Origin: Ramlibacter sp.
GTDB lineage: Bacteria; Pseudomonadota; Gammaproteobacteria; Burkholderiales; Burkholderiaceae_C
Length of the DNA stretch: 61,950 nt
Reading direction: 5' to 3'
Assembly: GCA_012729605.1 (NCBI GenBank)
Contig: JAAYCV010000071.1
Coordinates: 1 to 61,950, forward strand
Shown: in pieces, positions 10,044 to 19,556 of the stretch
Numbering within the stretch: position 1 is the first letter of the stretch
How the letters are laid out: each line of letters starts with the position of its first letter
Program-made: the position numbers and the translations under genes
The notes under the pieces: model-generated
The model's database searches: none
What the model was told of the DNA's origin: nothing
What the model saw: only the letters and a program-made list of their open reading frames with translations

Positions 10044-11903
10044 TCAGGGCTGCTTGCTGGCGCTGGCTTCCTGCTTCACCGGCTGTGCGCCATCTGCGGT
10101 TTCAGGCGTACGCCAGGCAGTGACCGGGCGGCTGGCTTCGGCTTCAGGGGCCGCAGCGGGCGTGCTGTTGCTGGCAGCTTCTGTCTTGGCCGGAGCTGAG
10201 GCAGCAGGCGTCTTGCTCGCTGCCTGGGGGGCCGCTGCTGCCTGAGTCGTAGCCGCAGCCTTCGGTTGGCTGGACGTGGCCGGCTTGCTGGCAGCGACAG
10301 CCGGCTTGCTTTCGGCCTTGGCGGCTTCGGCAGGCTGGGCCGCTGTTGCGGGCTTGGCCGCAGTGGCCTTGGCAGCGGCAGCCGTCTTGCTCGCAGCCGG
10401 CTTGCGCGTTGCGGCCGGCTTGGCGCGGGTCGTAGCCGGCTTTCTGGCAGCCGGCGCCTTGGCGGCCGGTGCAGCAGCCGCCACGGCCGGCGTGGTGGCT
10501 TTGGCCTGGCTGGTAGCCGGAGCATCTTCGACCGGCTGGTAGTTGTTGCCCAGTTGCAGTTGTTCGTACAGGTCTTCGCGGTTTTCCAGCGCTTCCATCA
10601 GGGCCTGGGAGGCGGCACGGCGTTTGGTCGTGACGATGCCGGTATGGTGCCTGGCGATGAAATCGCGCAGGATCGGGTAGACCACTTCGCGCCAGCGACG
10701 GCCGCTGAAGATACCGTAGTGACCGGCACCCATGACCTCGAAATATTGCTTTTCGCTCTCCGGCACGCTGCTGCACAGGTCCAGCGAGGCCTGGGTCTGG
10801 CCCAGACCGGCGATGTCATCCAGTTCGCCCTCGATCGCCAGCACGGCGGTCTTGGTGATGTCCTGCGGACGCACCAGCTCGGGCGTGCCTTCCGGATTGC
10901 GCACTTCCCACGTGCCGTTCGGCAGGGCGTAGTCCTGGAACACGGTCTTGATGGTGTCGAGGTAAAACTCGGCATCCATGTCGAGCACGGCGTTGTACTC
11001 GTCGTAGAACTTGCGGTGGGATTCGGTGCTGCCACCGTCACCACGCACCAGATCCTTGAAGTAGTCGTAGTAGCTGGTGGCGTGGCGGTTCGGGTTCATG
11101 GCCACGAAACCGGCGTACTGCAGGAAGCCGGGGTAGACGCGGCGACCGGCACCGGGGTAGTTGTTCGGCACACGATGGATCACGTTGGTCTCGAACCAGG
11201 CCAGGCTGCGCTTGATCGCCAGGTCGTTCACGGCGGTGGGCGAACGGGAGGCGTCGATCGGGCCACCCATCATGGTCATGGAGGCCGGGGTCTTTTCGCC
11301 ACGCGTGGCCATCAGGGACACGGCCGCCATCACCGGCACGGTCGGCTGGCAGACGCTGACCACGTGCACTTCGCCGTTGTTTTCCTGCAGGTAGCGGATG
11401 AACTCCTGCACGTAGTTGACGTAGTCGTCCAGGCTGAAGGTGCCTTCGGACAGCGGCACTTCACGTGCGTTCTTCCAGTCGGTGATGTAGACCTTGTGGT
11501 CACGCAGCAGCGTGCGCACGGTGTCGCGCAGCAGGGTGGAGTAGTGGCCGGACAGCGGGGCCACCACCAGTACCACCGGGGAACGCAGCAGGGTTTCCAG
11601 CGTCTTGGTGTCGTCGGCGTAGCGCTTGAAGCGCAGCAGGTTGCAGAATGGCTTGCTGATCTCGACACGCTCGTGGATCGTCACGCTGACGCCATCGACC
11701 GGTACCGAGGTGATGCCGAATTCGGGCTTTTCGTAATCCTTGGCGAGACGGTGGAGCAGGTTGTAGCCAGCGGCAACGCGGTTGGCCATGGGCGCGTGGC
11801 TCATCGGCGCCAGCGGGTTGGTGAACAGACGCGAGGCTACGAGCGCGAGTTCGGCAAACGGTTCCATCAGCGTGCGCTGGGCTTCGTAAATCTGGTAGAG
11901 CAT
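10044..11903 (-). CDS. phaZ: Intracellular PHB depolymerase (PhaZ1 type) with long Ala/Lys/Pro-rich tail
   Basis: The protein (619 residues) has an N-terminal depolymerase domain of the PhaZ1 type, which degrades stored poly-3-hydroxybutyrate granules in the cytoplasm. The nucleophile is a cysteine, C185 in VVSVCQPTVPV, in place of the lipase-box serine, as described for the Ralstonia enzyme; a GELDDIAG segment and a later GAGHYGIF carry the probable Asp and His of the triad. From about residue 458 to the end there is a 162-residue low-complexity tail rich in Ala, Pro, Thr, Lys and Arg (AARKPATTRAKPAATRKP). Such AAKP-like tails occur in PhaF and PhaM, which bind DNA. The ATG at 11903 has an AGGGAA site upstream. 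Confidence 0.9.
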   Translation of the reverse strand: MLYQIYEAQRTLMEPFAELALVASRLFTNPLAPMSHAPMANRVAAGYNLLHRLAKDYEKPEFGITSVPVDGVSVTIHERVEISKPFCNLLRFKRYADDTKTLETLLRSPVVLVVAPLSGHYSTLLRDTVRTLLRDHKVYITDWKNAREVPLSEGTFSLDDYVNYVQEFIRYLQENNGEVHVVSVCQPTVPVMAAVSLMATRGEKTPASMTMMGGPIDASRSPTAVNDLAIKRSLAWFETNVIHRVPNNYPGAGRRVYPGFLQYAGFVAMNPNRHATSYYDYFKDLVRGDGGSTESHRKFYDEYNAVLDMDAEFYLDTIKTVFQDYALPNGTWEVRNPEGTPELVRPQDITKTAVLAIEGELDDIAGLGQTQASLDLCSSVPESEKQYFEVMGAGHYGIFSGRRWREVVYPILRDFIARHHTGIVTTKRRAASQALMEALENREDLYEQLQLGNNYQPVEDAPATSQAKATTPAVAAAAPAAKAPAARKPATTRAKPAATRKPAASKTAAAAKATAAKPATAAQPAEAAKAESKPAVAASKPATSSQPKAAATTQAAAAPQAASKTPAASAPAKTEAASNSTPAAAPEAEASRPVTAWRTPETADGAQPVKQEASASKQP

Positions 11904-12101
11904 GGTGATTCCCTGTTTCTTTTTTGCTGCGGTGCAACAATGGTAGCAGCTTATGCTGGCTGCTTCAACGAACAAACGGTCGTGCTAAATGACCTCAACA
12001 AGTCATTTTGCGCCTGCTATTACTCGGGAACATAAGGATATTCCCTAGAGAAGTAAGTTGCATGACGCATGTCAAGATGCGCCAGAGTGTTGTCTGTATA
12101 C

Positions 12102-12130
12102 AAAAAAAAGCCACTCCGGCTGGAGTGGCT
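12102..12130 (-). terminator. Intrinsic terminator of the aminotransferase gene
   Basis: A 9-bp stem (12109-12117 with 12122-12130, 4-base loop) is followed on the minus strand by eight T residues (12102-12109 read in reverse). It starts 18 bp past the stop of the aminotransferase gene. Confidence 0.9.
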
Positions 12131-12147
12131 TGACTGGCGTGATGCGA

Positions 12148-13344
12148 TCAGATCACCTGGGCGATGCTGTTGCAGACATGGCCGATGTTCTGGCTGTTGA
12201 GTGCCGCCACGCACATGCGGCCAGTGTCGGTGCCGTAGACGCCAAACTCGTTGCGCAGGCGTACCATCTGGTCCTTGTTCAGGCCGGAGTAGCTGAACAT
12301 GCCGACCTGGGTGGTGATGAAGGACATGTCCTGCTGTACGCCGGCGGCTTTCAGGCCGTCAACCAGCGCCTGGCGCATCTGCTTGATGCGCACGCGCATT
12401 TCACCCAGCTCCTTTTCCCACAGGGCGCGCAGTTCCGGGTCATTCAGCACGATGGCGACGACGCTGCCGCCGTGCGTCGGCGGGTTGCTGTAGTTGGTGC
12501 GGATCACGATCTTGAGCTGGCTCATGACGCGGGCGGCTTCTTCCTTGCTGGCGCTGACCACGCTCAGGGCACCAACGCGCTCGCCGTACAGGCTGAAGCT
12601 CTTGCTGAAGGAGGTAGAGACGAAGAACTGCAGGCCGGCCGCAACGAACTTGCCGATCACGGCGCCATCTTCGGCAATGCCGGCACCAAAGCCCTGGTAG
12701 GCCATGTCGAGGAAGGCGACCAGGTTCTTGTTCTTGACCACGTCAACCACCTGATCCCACTGGGCGGCGGTCAGGTCGTAGCCGGTCGGGTTGTGGCAGC
12801 AGGCGTGCAGCACCACGACGGTGCCGGCGGGTGCGGCGTTCAGGCTGGCCAGCATGCCGTCAAAGTTGATGCCACGCTTGTCGGCATCGTAGTAGGCATA
12901 GGTCTCGACGGTGAAGCCGGCATTGGTGAACAGGGCGCGGTGGTTTTCCCAGCTCGGATCGCTGATCAGCACCTTGGCATCGGGATTGAGCTTTTTCAGG
13001 AAGTCGGCGCCGATCTTCAAGCCGCCGGTACCGCCCAGGGCCTGCACGGTGGAGACACGGCCGCTTTGCACGACTTCGCTGTCGGCACCGAACACCAGGC
13101 CCTTGACCGCGCTGTCATAGGCGGCCAGGCCGTCGATCGGCAGGTAGCCGCGCGCGGCCTTTTTTTCCATCAGGCGCTGTTCGGCGATCTGCACGCATTC
13201 CAGCAGCGGCAGCTTGCCGTTGTCGTCAAAGTACACGCCCACGCCCAGATTCGTCTTGCTGGGGTTGGTGTCGGCGCCAAATTGTTCGTTCAGGCCCAGG
13301 ATCGGATCGCGCGGGGCCATTTCGACGGCGGAAAAAAGGGACAT
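12148..13344 (-). CDS. tyrB: Aromatic/aspartate aminotransferase (class I, AspC/TyrB type)
   Basis: A PLP-dependent class I aminotransferase of 398 residues in the AspC/TyrB subgroup. It moves amino groups between aspartate or aromatic amino acids and 2-oxoglutarate. The motifs are those of the subgroup: [15 protein letters not shown] near the N-terminus, [13 protein letters not shown], the cofactor-contacting Asp and Tyr in [10 protein letters not shown], the Schiff-base lysine in [16 protein letters not shown], and a C-terminal [11 protein letters not shown]. Whether aspartate or aromatic substrates dominate cannot be decided from sequence. It has its own terminator and is divergent from uvrB across a 192-bp gap. 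The ATG has an AGAGG sequence upstream. Confidence 0.9.
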   Translation of the reverse strand: MSLFSAVEMAPRDPILGLNEQFGADTNPSKTNLGVGVYFDDNGKLPLLECVQIAEQRLMEKKAARGYLPIDGLAAYDSAVKGLVFGADSEVVQSGRVSTVQALGGTGGLKIGADFLKKLNPDAKVLISDPSWENHRALFTNAGFTVETYAYYDADKRGINFDGMLASLNAAPAGTVVVLHACCHNPTGYDLTAAQWDQVVDVVKNKNLVAFLDMAYQGFGAGIAEDGAVIGKFVAAGLQFFVSTSFSKSFSLYGERVGALSVVSASKEEAARVMSQLKIVIRTNYSNPPTHGGSVVAIVLNDPELRALWEKELGEMRVRIKQMRQALVDGLKAAGVQQDMSFITTQVGMFSYSGLNKDQMVRLRNEFGVYGTDTGRMCVAALNSQNIGHVCNSIAQVI

Positions 13345-13536
13345 GGTTTACCTCTGGTGGATGAAAAGTGCCGTGGTGTGCAGGCAAAACGGGTGTGCCG
13401 GGCAGGCCGTTTCAGCCAGCGGCAGACACAACATTCCATTGTAGGGCGTGGCGCCGGCATGGAGATGAATTTCTTTGCGCTGGCTGGAGCGCCGGCCATG
13501 CTTTACATTGCTGGTTTCGTCCCCATCTGCCGTGCC

Positions 13537-15633
13537 ATGCCTGTTTCTCCCAAGCCCGATCTGCCCGACGCCAATACGGCACAAGCGCCCCAGGGCAGCT
13601 TTGTGTCCTATCCCGATTCCCCGTTCCAGCTGTTCCAGCCCTATCCGCCGGCGGGTGACCAGCCGACGGCGATTGCCGGCCTGGTGGAAGGGGTCCGTGA
13701 TGGCGAGGCCTACCAGACGCTGCTGGGCGTGACAGGCTCCGGCAAGACCTACACCATGGCCAACGTGATCGCCCAGCTCGGCCGGCCGGCGATCGTGTTT
13801 GCGCCGAACAAGACGCTGGCGGCGCAGCTCTATAGCGAGTTCCGCGAGTTCTTTCCGAAGAATGCGGTGGAATATTTCGTCAGCTATTACGACTACTACC
13901 AGCCCGAAGCCTATGTGCCGCAGCGCGACCTGTTCATCGAGAAGGACAGCGCGATCAACGAGCATATCGAGCAGATGCGACTGAGCTGCACCAAGAGCCT
14001 GCTGGAGCGGCGTGACGTGGTGATCGTGGCAACCGTGTCGGCGATCTACGGTATCGGCAAGCCGGAAAGCTACCACCGCATGATCATGACGCTGCGCGAG
14101 GGCGATACCTACAGCCAGCGCGAGGTAATCGCGCAGCTGGTGCGCATGCAGTACCAGCGCAACGAGATGGAGTTCACGCGCGGCAAGTTCCGCGTGCGCG
14201 GCGACACCATCGACGTGTTTCCGGCGGAGCACAGCGAACTGGCCCTGCGCATCGAATTGTTTGACGACGAGATCGAGACGCTGCAGCTGTTCGATCCGCT
14301 CACCGGCAAGGTGCGCCAGCGGCTGGCACGCTTTACCGTCTACCCGAGCAGCCATTACGTGACGCCGCGCGAGCAGGTGCTGGCGGCAGTCGAAACCATC
14401 AAGGAAGAGCTGAAGGAGCGGCTCGCCTTCTTTTATGAAGAGGGCAAGCTGGTGGAAGCGCAGCGGCTGGAGCAGCGCACCCGCTTTGATCTGGAAATGC
14501 TGTCCGAAGTGGGGCACTGCAAGGGCATTGAGAACTACTCGCGCCACCTGGCCGGTACTGCGCCGGGCGAGGCACCGTCCACGCTGACCGATTACCTGCC
14601 GCCCGACAGCCTGATGTTCCTGGACGAGAGCCACAACATGATCGGCCAGCTCGGCGGCATGTACAACGGTGACCGTTCGCGCAAGCAGACCCTGGTCGAT
14701 TACGGCTTCCGGCTACCGAGCGCGCTGGACAATCGGCCGCTCAAGTTCGAGGAATTCGAAGGCAAGATGCGCCAGGTGGTGTTTGTCTCGGCCACGCCGG
14801 CCGATTACGAGAAAACCCATTCCGGCCAGGTGGTGGAGCAGGTGGTGCGCCCGACCGGCCTGGTGGACCCGGAAGTGGAAGTGCGGCCTGCCACGCACCA
14901 GGTCGATGACGTGCTGCAGGAAATCCGCCTGCGCGTGGAGCAGGGCGATCGCGTGCTGATTACCACGCTGACCAAGCGCATGGCCGAGCAGCTGACCGAT
15001 TACCTGGCCGAGAACGGCGTGCGCGTGCGCTACCTGCACAGCGATATCGATACGGTGGAACGGGTGGAGATCCTGCGCGACCTGCGGCTGGGCGAGTTTG
15101 ATGTGCTGGTCGGTATCAACCTGCTGCGGGAAGGCCTGGATATTCCCGAGGTCTCCCTGGTGGCGATCCTGGACGCCGACAAGGAAGGCTTCCTGCGCTC
15201 TGAACGCAGCCTGATCCAGACCATTGGCCGCGCTGCGCGCAACGTCAACGGCAAGGCAATCCTGTATGCCGACCGCATTACCGACAGCATGCAGCGCGCC
15301 ATGTCGGAAACCGGCCGCCGCCGAGAGAAGCAGCTGGCGCACAACCTGGAGCATGGCATCACGCCGCGCAGTGTGGTGAAGAAGGTACGCGACCTGATCG
15401 ATGGCGTCTACAGTGAGAAGGCGAGCAAGGCGGCACAGCAGCAGGAATTGCAGCGCGCCTATGTCGAGGACGTCAGCGAGAAGGATTTGTCCAAGGAAAT
15501 CAAGCGTCTGGAAAAACAGATGCTGGAGCACGCGAAAAATCTGGAGTTCGAGCAGGCGGCGCGTACGCGCGATCAGCTGGCGGCCTTGCGCGAACGCGTG
15601 CTGGGCGGAGCCGCACACGACAGTGTGATTTGA
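13537..15633 (+). CDS. uvrB: UvrABC excinuclease subunit B
   Basis: Damage-verifying helicase-like subunit of nucleotide excision repair; it is loaded by UvrA and recruits UvrC. The 698-residue protein has the Walker A motif GVTGSGKT, the beta-hairpin segment [12 protein letters not shown] that inserts between DNA strands, a DESH box (FLDESHN), helicase motifs in the C-terminal RecA-like half ([24 protein letters not shown]), and a C-terminal UvrB/UvrC interaction motif. The frame is open far upstream; the ATG at 13537 was chosen because the first 35 residues then form the short leader seen before [17 protein letters not shown] see no LexA-type box in the 192-bp upstream gap. Confidence 0.95.
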   Translation: MPVSPKPDLPDANTAQAPQGSFVSYPDSPFQLFQPYPPAGDQPTAIAGLVEGVRDGEAYQTLLGVTGSGKTYTMANVIAQLGRPAIVFAPNKTLAAQLYSEFREFFPKNAVEYFVSYYDYYQPEAYVPQRDLFIEKDSAINEHIEQMRLSCTKSLLERRDVVIVATVSAIYGIGKPESYHRMIMTLREGDTYSQREVIAQLVRMQYQRNEMEFTRGKFRVRGDTIDVFPAEHSELALRIELFDDEIETLQLFDPLTGKVRQRLARFTVYPSSHYVTPREQVLAAVETIKEELKERLAFFYEEGKLVEAQRLEQRTRFDLEMLSEVGHCKGIENYSRHLAGTAPGEAPSTLTDYLPPDSLMFLDESHNMIGQLGGMYNGDRSRKQTLVDYGFRLPSALDNRPLKFEEFEGKMRQVVFVSATPADYEKTHSGQVVEQVVRPTGLVDPEVEVRPATHQVDDVLQEIRLRVEQGDRVLITTLTKRMAEQLTDYLAENGVRVRYLHSDIDTVERVEILRDLRLGEFDVLVGINLLREGLDIPEVSLVAILDADKEGFLRSERSLIQTIGRAARNVNGKAILYADRITDSMQRAMSETGRRREKQLAHNLEHGITPRSVVKKVRDLIDGVYSEKASKAAQQQELQRAYVEDVSEKDLSKEIKRLEKQMLEHAKNLEFEQAARTRDQLAALRERVLGGAAHDSVI

Positions 15634-15698
15634 AATTTTTATCGTTTCCATCAGGCAAAACCATCCCTTTGTCCTAGTGGGATGTATGGTTATCTGCT

Positions 15699-15724
15699 AT
15701 ACTCGACACAATTACTCGGGATAT
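15699..15724 (+). promoter_or_regulatory. Putative IscR type 1 operator overlapping the iscR promoter
   Basis: The sequence starting ATACTCGACACAATTACTCG and ending GGATAT resembles the type 1 IscR site (ATASYYGACTRwwwYAGTCRRSTAT, from memory), with one extra base in the right half. It overlaps an extended -10-like TGCTATACT and lies 48 bp before the iscR ATG. This position fits autorepression by [2Fe-2S]-IscR. Confidence 0.65.
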
Positions 15725-15771
15725 CGACCTTCCCGGGTCCTTTCAAGGAACGATTGAAGAGGTACCAGACC

Positions 15772-16311
15772 ATGCGACTCACGACCAAGGGACGCTTCGC
15801 CGTTACTGCCATGATCGACCTGGCCCTGCGCCAGTCCAGTGGCCCGGTAACGCTGGCCGCGATCAGCCAGCGCCAGCAAATTTCGCTGTCCTATCTGGAA
15901 CAGCTGTTTGGCAAGCTGCGTCGCCACGAACTGGTGGAATCCACCCGTGGCCCGGGCGGCGGCTATTCGCTGGCGCGCAAGGCGCAGGACATCACGGTGG
16001 CCGACATCGTGGTGTCGGTAGACGAACAGCTCGACGCCACCAGCTGCGGCGGCAAGAGCAATTGCCGCGGTGAACATACCGGTCCGTGCATGACCCACGA
16101 CCTGTGGACCAGCCTGAACGAGCGCATGCTCGACTTCCTGCGCTCGGTCAGCCTGCAGAAGCTGGTGGACGAGCAGATCGCCAGGGGAGTGCAGGTCGAG
16201 GACAAGCCGATCATCAAGCGCGCGATTTCCAGCACGCCGGTGATCAAGCCGCTGCGCGTCAACGCACCCAACTCGGTGTTCGCTTTGGGCACCACCCCGA
16301 TTTCCAAGTAA
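15772..16311 (+). CDS. iscR: Iron-sulfur cluster regulator IscR
   Basis: Rrf2-family winged-helix repressor that senses iron-sulfur sufficiency through its own [2Fe-2S] cluster and represses the isc operon. In the 179 residues the N-terminal helix-turn-helix is clear ([33 protein letters not shown]; the wing [10 protein letters not shown]). The cluster ligands are C92, C98, C106 and H109; compared with E. coli (C92, C98, C104, H107) the last loop is two residues longer. A putative type 1 site sits at its promoter and iscS follows 25 bp downstream. Confidence 0.95.
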   Translation: MRLTTKGRFAVTAMIDLALRQSSGPVTLAAISQRQQISLSYLEQLFGKLRRHELVESTRGPGGGYSLARKAQDITVADIVVSVDEQLDATSCGGKSNCRGEHTGPCMTHDLWTSLNERMLDFLRSVSLQKLVDEQIARGVQVEDKPIIKRAISSTPVIKPLRVNAPNSVFALGTTPISK

Positions 16312-16336
16312 ACCATCCAACAGATCTAGACCCATC

Positions 16337-17551
16337 ATGAGCAAGCAATACCCGATCTATCTGGACTACGCCGCGACCACCCCGGTTGATCCCCGTGTGG
16401 CCGAGGCCATGATCCCTTGGCTGGCCGAGCACTACGGCAACCCGGCGTCGCGCAGCCACGCCTGGGGCTGGGAAGCCGAAGACGCGGTGGACAACGCCCG
16501 CGAGCAGGTCGCTGCGCTGATCAACGCCGATGCGCGTGAAATCATCTGGACCAGCGGCGCTACCGAATCCGACAACCTGGCGATCAAGGGCGCGGCCCAG
16601 TTCTACAAGAGCCGCGGCAAGCACCTGATCACGGTCAAGACCGAACACAAGGCGGTGCTGGACACCATGCGCGAGCTGGAGCGCCAGGGCTTTGAGGTGA
16701 CCTATCTGGACGTGCAGGAAAACGGCCTGATCGACCTGGACGTGCTGAAGGCGGCAATCCGCCCCGACACCATCCTGATCAGCGTGATGTTCGTGAACAA
16801 CGAGATCGGCGTGATCCAGGACATCCAGGCCATCGGCACACTGTGCCGCGAGAAGGGCATCGTGTTCCATGTGGACGCGGCCCAGGCCACCGGCAAGACG
16901 CCGATCGACGTGCAGACCATGCCGATCGACCTGATGAGCCTGGCTTCGCACAAGGTCTACGGCCCCAAGGGCATTGGCGCGCTGTACGTGCGTCGCAAGC
17001 CGCGCATCCGCCTGGAAGCGCAGATGCACGGTGGCGGCCACGAGCGCGGCATGCGCAGCGGCACGCTGGCCACGCACCAGATCGTCGGCATGGGCGAGGC
17101 CTACCGCCTGGCCAAGGCCGAGATGGAGCAGGATCGCGAACACGCCAACAAGCTGTACCAGCGCCTGCTGACCGGCCTGAGCAAGATTGACCAGTCCTTC
17201 GTCAACGGTGACACGCCGAACCGCATCCCGCACATCCTGAACATGAGCTTCAACTTCGTCGAAGGCGAATCGCTGATGATGGGCGTGAAGTCGCTGGCGG
17301 TGTCCAGTGGCTCGGCCTGTACCAGCGCCAGCCTGGAGCCCAGCTATGTGCTGCGCGCCCTGGGTCGCAGCGACGAACTGGCCCATAGCAGCCTGCGCAT
17401 GTCCTTTGGCCGCTTCACCACCGAAGCCGACGTGGATCACGCGATTGCCGAGATCACCGAGAACGTGGCCAAGCTGCGCGAGCTGAGCCCGCTGTGGGAA
17501 ATGTTCCTGGATGGCGTCGACATGGACGCCATCGAATGGGCGGCGCACTGA
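16337..17551 (+). CDS. iscS: Cysteine desulfurase IscS
   Basis: PLP enzyme that takes sulfur from L-cysteine as an enzyme persulfide and supplies it for Fe-S cluster assembly on IscU and for tRNA thiolation. The 404-residue length matches E. coli IscS exactly. The PLP lysine lies in [14 protein letters not shown] and the mobile persulfide cysteine in [16 protein letters not shown]. Its TGA overlaps by one base the ATG of a small exported-protein gene (TGATG), an arrangement typical of coupled translation. Confidence 0.97.
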   Translation: MSKQYPIYLDYAATTPVDPRVAEAMIPWLAEHYGNPASRSHAWGWEAEDAVDNAREQVAALINADAREIIWTSGATESDNLAIKGAAQFYKSRGKHLITVKTEHKAVLDTMRELERQGFEVTYLDVQENGLIDLDVLKAAIRPDTILISVMFVNNEIGVIQDIQAIGTLCREKGIVFHVDAAQATGKTPIDVQTMPIDLMSLASHKVYGPKGIGALYVRRKPRIRLEAQMHGGGHERGMRSGTLATHQIVGMGEAYRLAKAEMEQDREHANKLYQRLLTGLSKIDQSFVNGDTPNRIPHILNMSFNFVEGESLMMGVKSLAVSSGSACTSASLEPSYVLRALGRSDELAHSSLRMSFGRFTTEADVDHAIAEITENVAKLRELSPLWEMFLDGVDMDAIEWAAH

Positions 17552-17958
17552 TGACCGCCCGGCGCGCCACTCCCTGGCTGCTGGCCGGCGCTCTGGCCGT
17601 CAGCATGCTGCCGCTGCAGGCGCAGGCCTCCACCCAGGTGGCCTGCCTGCTGATGGGGCAGGTCAAGGAGGTGCGCGCACAACCGCTGTCCGAACTGGTG
17701 GTGCGGTTCCAGATCCAGGGCGTGCGTGACGACAACACGCAGCGCAACGATGTGGAATGCCGCAAGCAGTTCAAGGCTGGTGACAGCCTGTGGGCCAGCC
17801 TGAACCTGAACAAGCTGCCCCAGACACTGGCCTACAAGTCCGGTGACCGGATCTGGATGAGCTATCGCTACGGGGACGATCGTAGCGGCAGTGTCTGGCG
17901 CAAGTACGAAGCAATATCGTCCACGCAATACATGGAGAAAAGAAATGGCATACAGTGA
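17551..17958 (+). CDS. Small exported protein of unknown function inside the isc operon
   Basis: I do not recognise this 135-residue protein. It begins with a basic stretch and a hydrophobic core (WLLAGALAVSMLPL) ending in AQA-S, a good Sec signal peptide with cleavage near residue 26. The mature part is mostly beta-type sequence with two cysteines (C32 and C70) that could form a disulfide. Its ATG overlaps the iscS stop and its 3' end overlaps the iscU start by 14 bases, so it is locked into the operon. An exported protein between a cytosolic desulfurase and its scaffold is unexpected. Base composition and codon use look like the neighbours. A role in Fe-S assembly is not established. Confidence 0.8.
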   Translation: MTARRATPWLLAGALAVSMLPLQAQASTQVACLLMGQVKEVRAQPLSELVVRFQIQGVRDDNTQRNDVECRKQFKAGDSLWASLNLNKLPQTLAYKSGDRIWMSYRYGDDRSGSVWRKYEAISSTQYMEKRNGIQ

Positions 17959-18331
17959 CAAGGTCGTTGACCACTACGAAAACCCCCGCAACGTTGGCTC
18001 TTTTGACAAGGGCGACGAATCCGTCGGTACCGGCATGGTGGGCGCACCGGCCTGTGGCGACGTCATGAAGCTGCAGATCAAGGTCAACCCGCAGACCGGC
18101 GTGATCGAGGATGCACGCTTCAAGACCTATGGTTGTGGCTCCGCCATCGCCAGCAGCTCGCTGGTGACCGAATGGGTCAAGGGCAAGACGCTGGACGAGG
18201 CCGCTGCGCTGAAGAACAGCCAGATTGCCGAAGAGCTGGAGCTGCCGCCGGTCAAGGTGCACTGCTCCATCCTGGCGGAAGACGCCATCAAGGCCGCCGT
18301 CAACGACTACAAGCAGAAGCACCAGGCCTGA
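17945..18331 (+). CDS. iscU: Fe-S cluster scaffold protein IscU
   Basis: Scaffold on which IscS sulfur and iron are assembled into [2Fe-2S] clusters before chaperone-driven transfer. The 128 residues contain the three ligand cysteines C37 (GAPACGDVMK), C64 (YGCGSAIASSS) and C107, the conserved D39, and the LPPVK motif (100-104) bound by the chaperone HscA. The start ATG (MAYSDKVVDHYENPRN) lies 14 bases inside the preceding small gene. Confidence 0.97.
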   Translation: MAYSDKVVDHYENPRNVGSFDKGDESVGTGMVGAPACGDVMKLQIKVNPQTGVIEDARFKTYGCGSAIASSSLVTEWVKGKTLDEAAALKNSQIAEELELPPVKVHCSILAEDAIKAAVNDYKQKHQA

Positions 18332-18387
18332 GCGTGCCCGGCTGAACGCAGGTGCCGGCTGGCACCTGCTCGCAAGGAATTTCCGAC

Positions 18388-18711
18388 ATGGCAATTACGA
18401 TGACAGAAGCGGCGGCACGACATGTCAACCGTTCGCTCAGCAAGCGTGGCAAGGGCGTGGGTGTGCGCCTGGGCATCAAGACGACTGGCTGTTCCGGCCT
18501 GGCCTATACGCTGGAGTACGTGGACGAGCCTGCTAGCGAGGACGTGATCTTCGAGCAGCACGGCGTCAAGGTACTGGTCGATCCCAAGAGCCTGGCCTAT
18601 ATCGATGGCACCGAGCTCGATTACGTGCGCGAAGGCCTGAACGAAGGCTTCAAGTTCCTCAATCCGCGGGAACGCGATCGCTGCGGTTGCGGCGAAAGCT
18701 TCCGCGTCTGA
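18388..18711 (+). CDS. iscA: A-type Fe-S carrier IscA
   Basis: A 107-residue HesB/IscA-family carrier that passes iron or [4Fe-4S] clusters to target proteins. The three invariant cysteines are C35 (TTGCSGLAY), C99 and C101 (CGCGESF). An AAGGAA site lies 9 bases before the ATG at 18388. It follows iscU by 56 bp, and a small Cys-rich gene begins 6 bp after its stop. Confidence 0.95.
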   Translation: MAITMTEAAARHVNRSLSKRGKGVGVRLGIKTTGCSGLAYTLEYVDEPASEDVIFEQHGVKVLVDPKSLAYIDGTELDYVREGLNEGFKFLNPRERDRCGCGESFRV

Positions 18712-18717
18712 TTCACC

Positions 18718-18936
18718 ATGCAGGCCCGGGCCACCGTGTCGGTGACGCTGGACAACGAGGCGGAGATCCTGGCGATCAACCGCTGGTTCCGTCGCTGGGG
18801 GCCCAGCCTGCACTGTTCTGACAACCAGGGCTGTGGCTGCTGCGTGGATGTCTGGCAGGTCGAGGCTCCACTCGAAGCCTTTGATGACCTGCCGGCACCG
18901 ATGCGCAGCCGACCGGTCGTGAGCGAGCATCCATGA
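18718..18936 (+). CDS. Small Cys-rich protein of unknown function between iscA and hscB
   Basis: A 72-residue protein that I cannot assign to a family. It has a predicted alpha/beta character and a cysteine cluster C33, C39, C41, C42 (HCSDNQGCGCCVDVW) that could bind a metal or an Fe-S cluster. It starts 6 bp after iscA, and its stop overlaps the hscB start by 4 bases (ATGA), strong evidence that it is translated as part of the operon. Its position among assembly factors suggests a role in cluster delivery or storage, but this is only inference. There is no signal peptide. Confidence 0.75.
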   Translation: MQARATVSVTLDNEAEILAINRWFRRWGPSLHCSDNQGCGCCVDVWQVEAPLEAFDDLPAPMRSRPVVSEHP

Positions 18937-19454
18937 TCAATCTGCAATCTACCGATTTCGAGCTGCTGAACGTGCCGACGCAGTTTTCCCAGGATCTGGC
19001 GCAGCTGGACAATGCCAGAAAGGCCTTGCTGCGCGAGGTCCATCCGGACCGCTTTGTCGCCGAAGGGCCGGCCATGCAGCGCATGGCCATGCAATGGGCG
19101 GTGCGCATCAACGAGGCCTACCAGCGCCTGAAGGATCCGCTCGAGCGTGGTGCCTACCTGTGCGAGCTCAACGGCGAACCGATCCAGGCCGAGAGCAATA
19201 CCGCGATGCCGCCGGATTTCCTGGTGCAGCAGATGGAATGGCGCGAGGCGCTGGAAGAGGCCAAGGACGCTCCGGCCCTGCAGGCACTGGCAGACGACGT
19301 GCAGCAGCAGCGCCAGATTGCCGAAGCCGCGATTACCGAGGCCATCGACCAGCAGCAGGACTATGTGGCAGCGAGCACCTGGGTGCGCAAGTTGATGTTC
19401 ATCCACAAGTTTGCACAGGAGGTGCGACAGCACCAGCTGCGCCAGGCCGGCTGA
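18933..19454 (+). CDS. hscB: Fe-S assembly co-chaperone HscB
   Basis: J-protein that brings cluster-loaded IscU to HscA and stimulates its ATPase. The 173-residue protein has an N-terminal J domain with the HPD motif (REVHPDRF, near residue 38) and a C-terminal three-helix IscU-binding domain. Length agrees with E. coli HscB (171). It overlaps the preceding Cys-rich gene by 4 bases. A gap of 102 bp with a terminator-like hairpin separates it from hscA. Confidence 0.95.
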   Translation: MINLQSTDFELLNVPTQFSQDLAQLDNARKALLREVHPDRFVAEGPAMQRMAMQWAVRINEAYQRLKDPLERGAYLCELNGEPIQAESNTAMPPDFLVQQMEWREALEEAKDAPALQALADDVQQQRQIAEAAITEAIDQQQDYVAASTWVRKLMFIHKFAQEVRQHQLRQAG

Positions 19455-19520
19455 TACGCCGCTATCGCCCGTTGCCGGCCCGCCAGACACTTCTTGGACA
19501 ATACGCAATACGGATACTTG

Positions 19521-19549
19521 GCGCAGACTCGCTGGCCTGCGCATTTTTT
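19521..19549 (+). terminator. Terminator-like hairpin just before hscA
   Basis: A 6-bp GC stem (GCGCAG 19521-19526 with CTGCGC 19537-19542) with a 10-base loop is followed by A and six T residues. It ends 7 bases before the hscA start codon. The stem is short, so termination is probably partial; it could set a lower level of hscA and fdx relative to iscSUA. Confidence 0.45.
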
Positions 19550-19556
19550 CTGATCT

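Noticed and set aside
10266-12035. 589-codon plus-strand frame opposite phaZ
   Set aside because: Its Gly/Arg/Leu-rich start is the reverse of the Ala/Lys-rich tail of phaZ; no start site or domain supports it.
12090-12110. CTGTATACAAAA resembling half of a LexA box
   Set aside because: The second half (ACAG) is missing, and it lies beyond the 3' end of the aminotransferase gene, far from uvrB.
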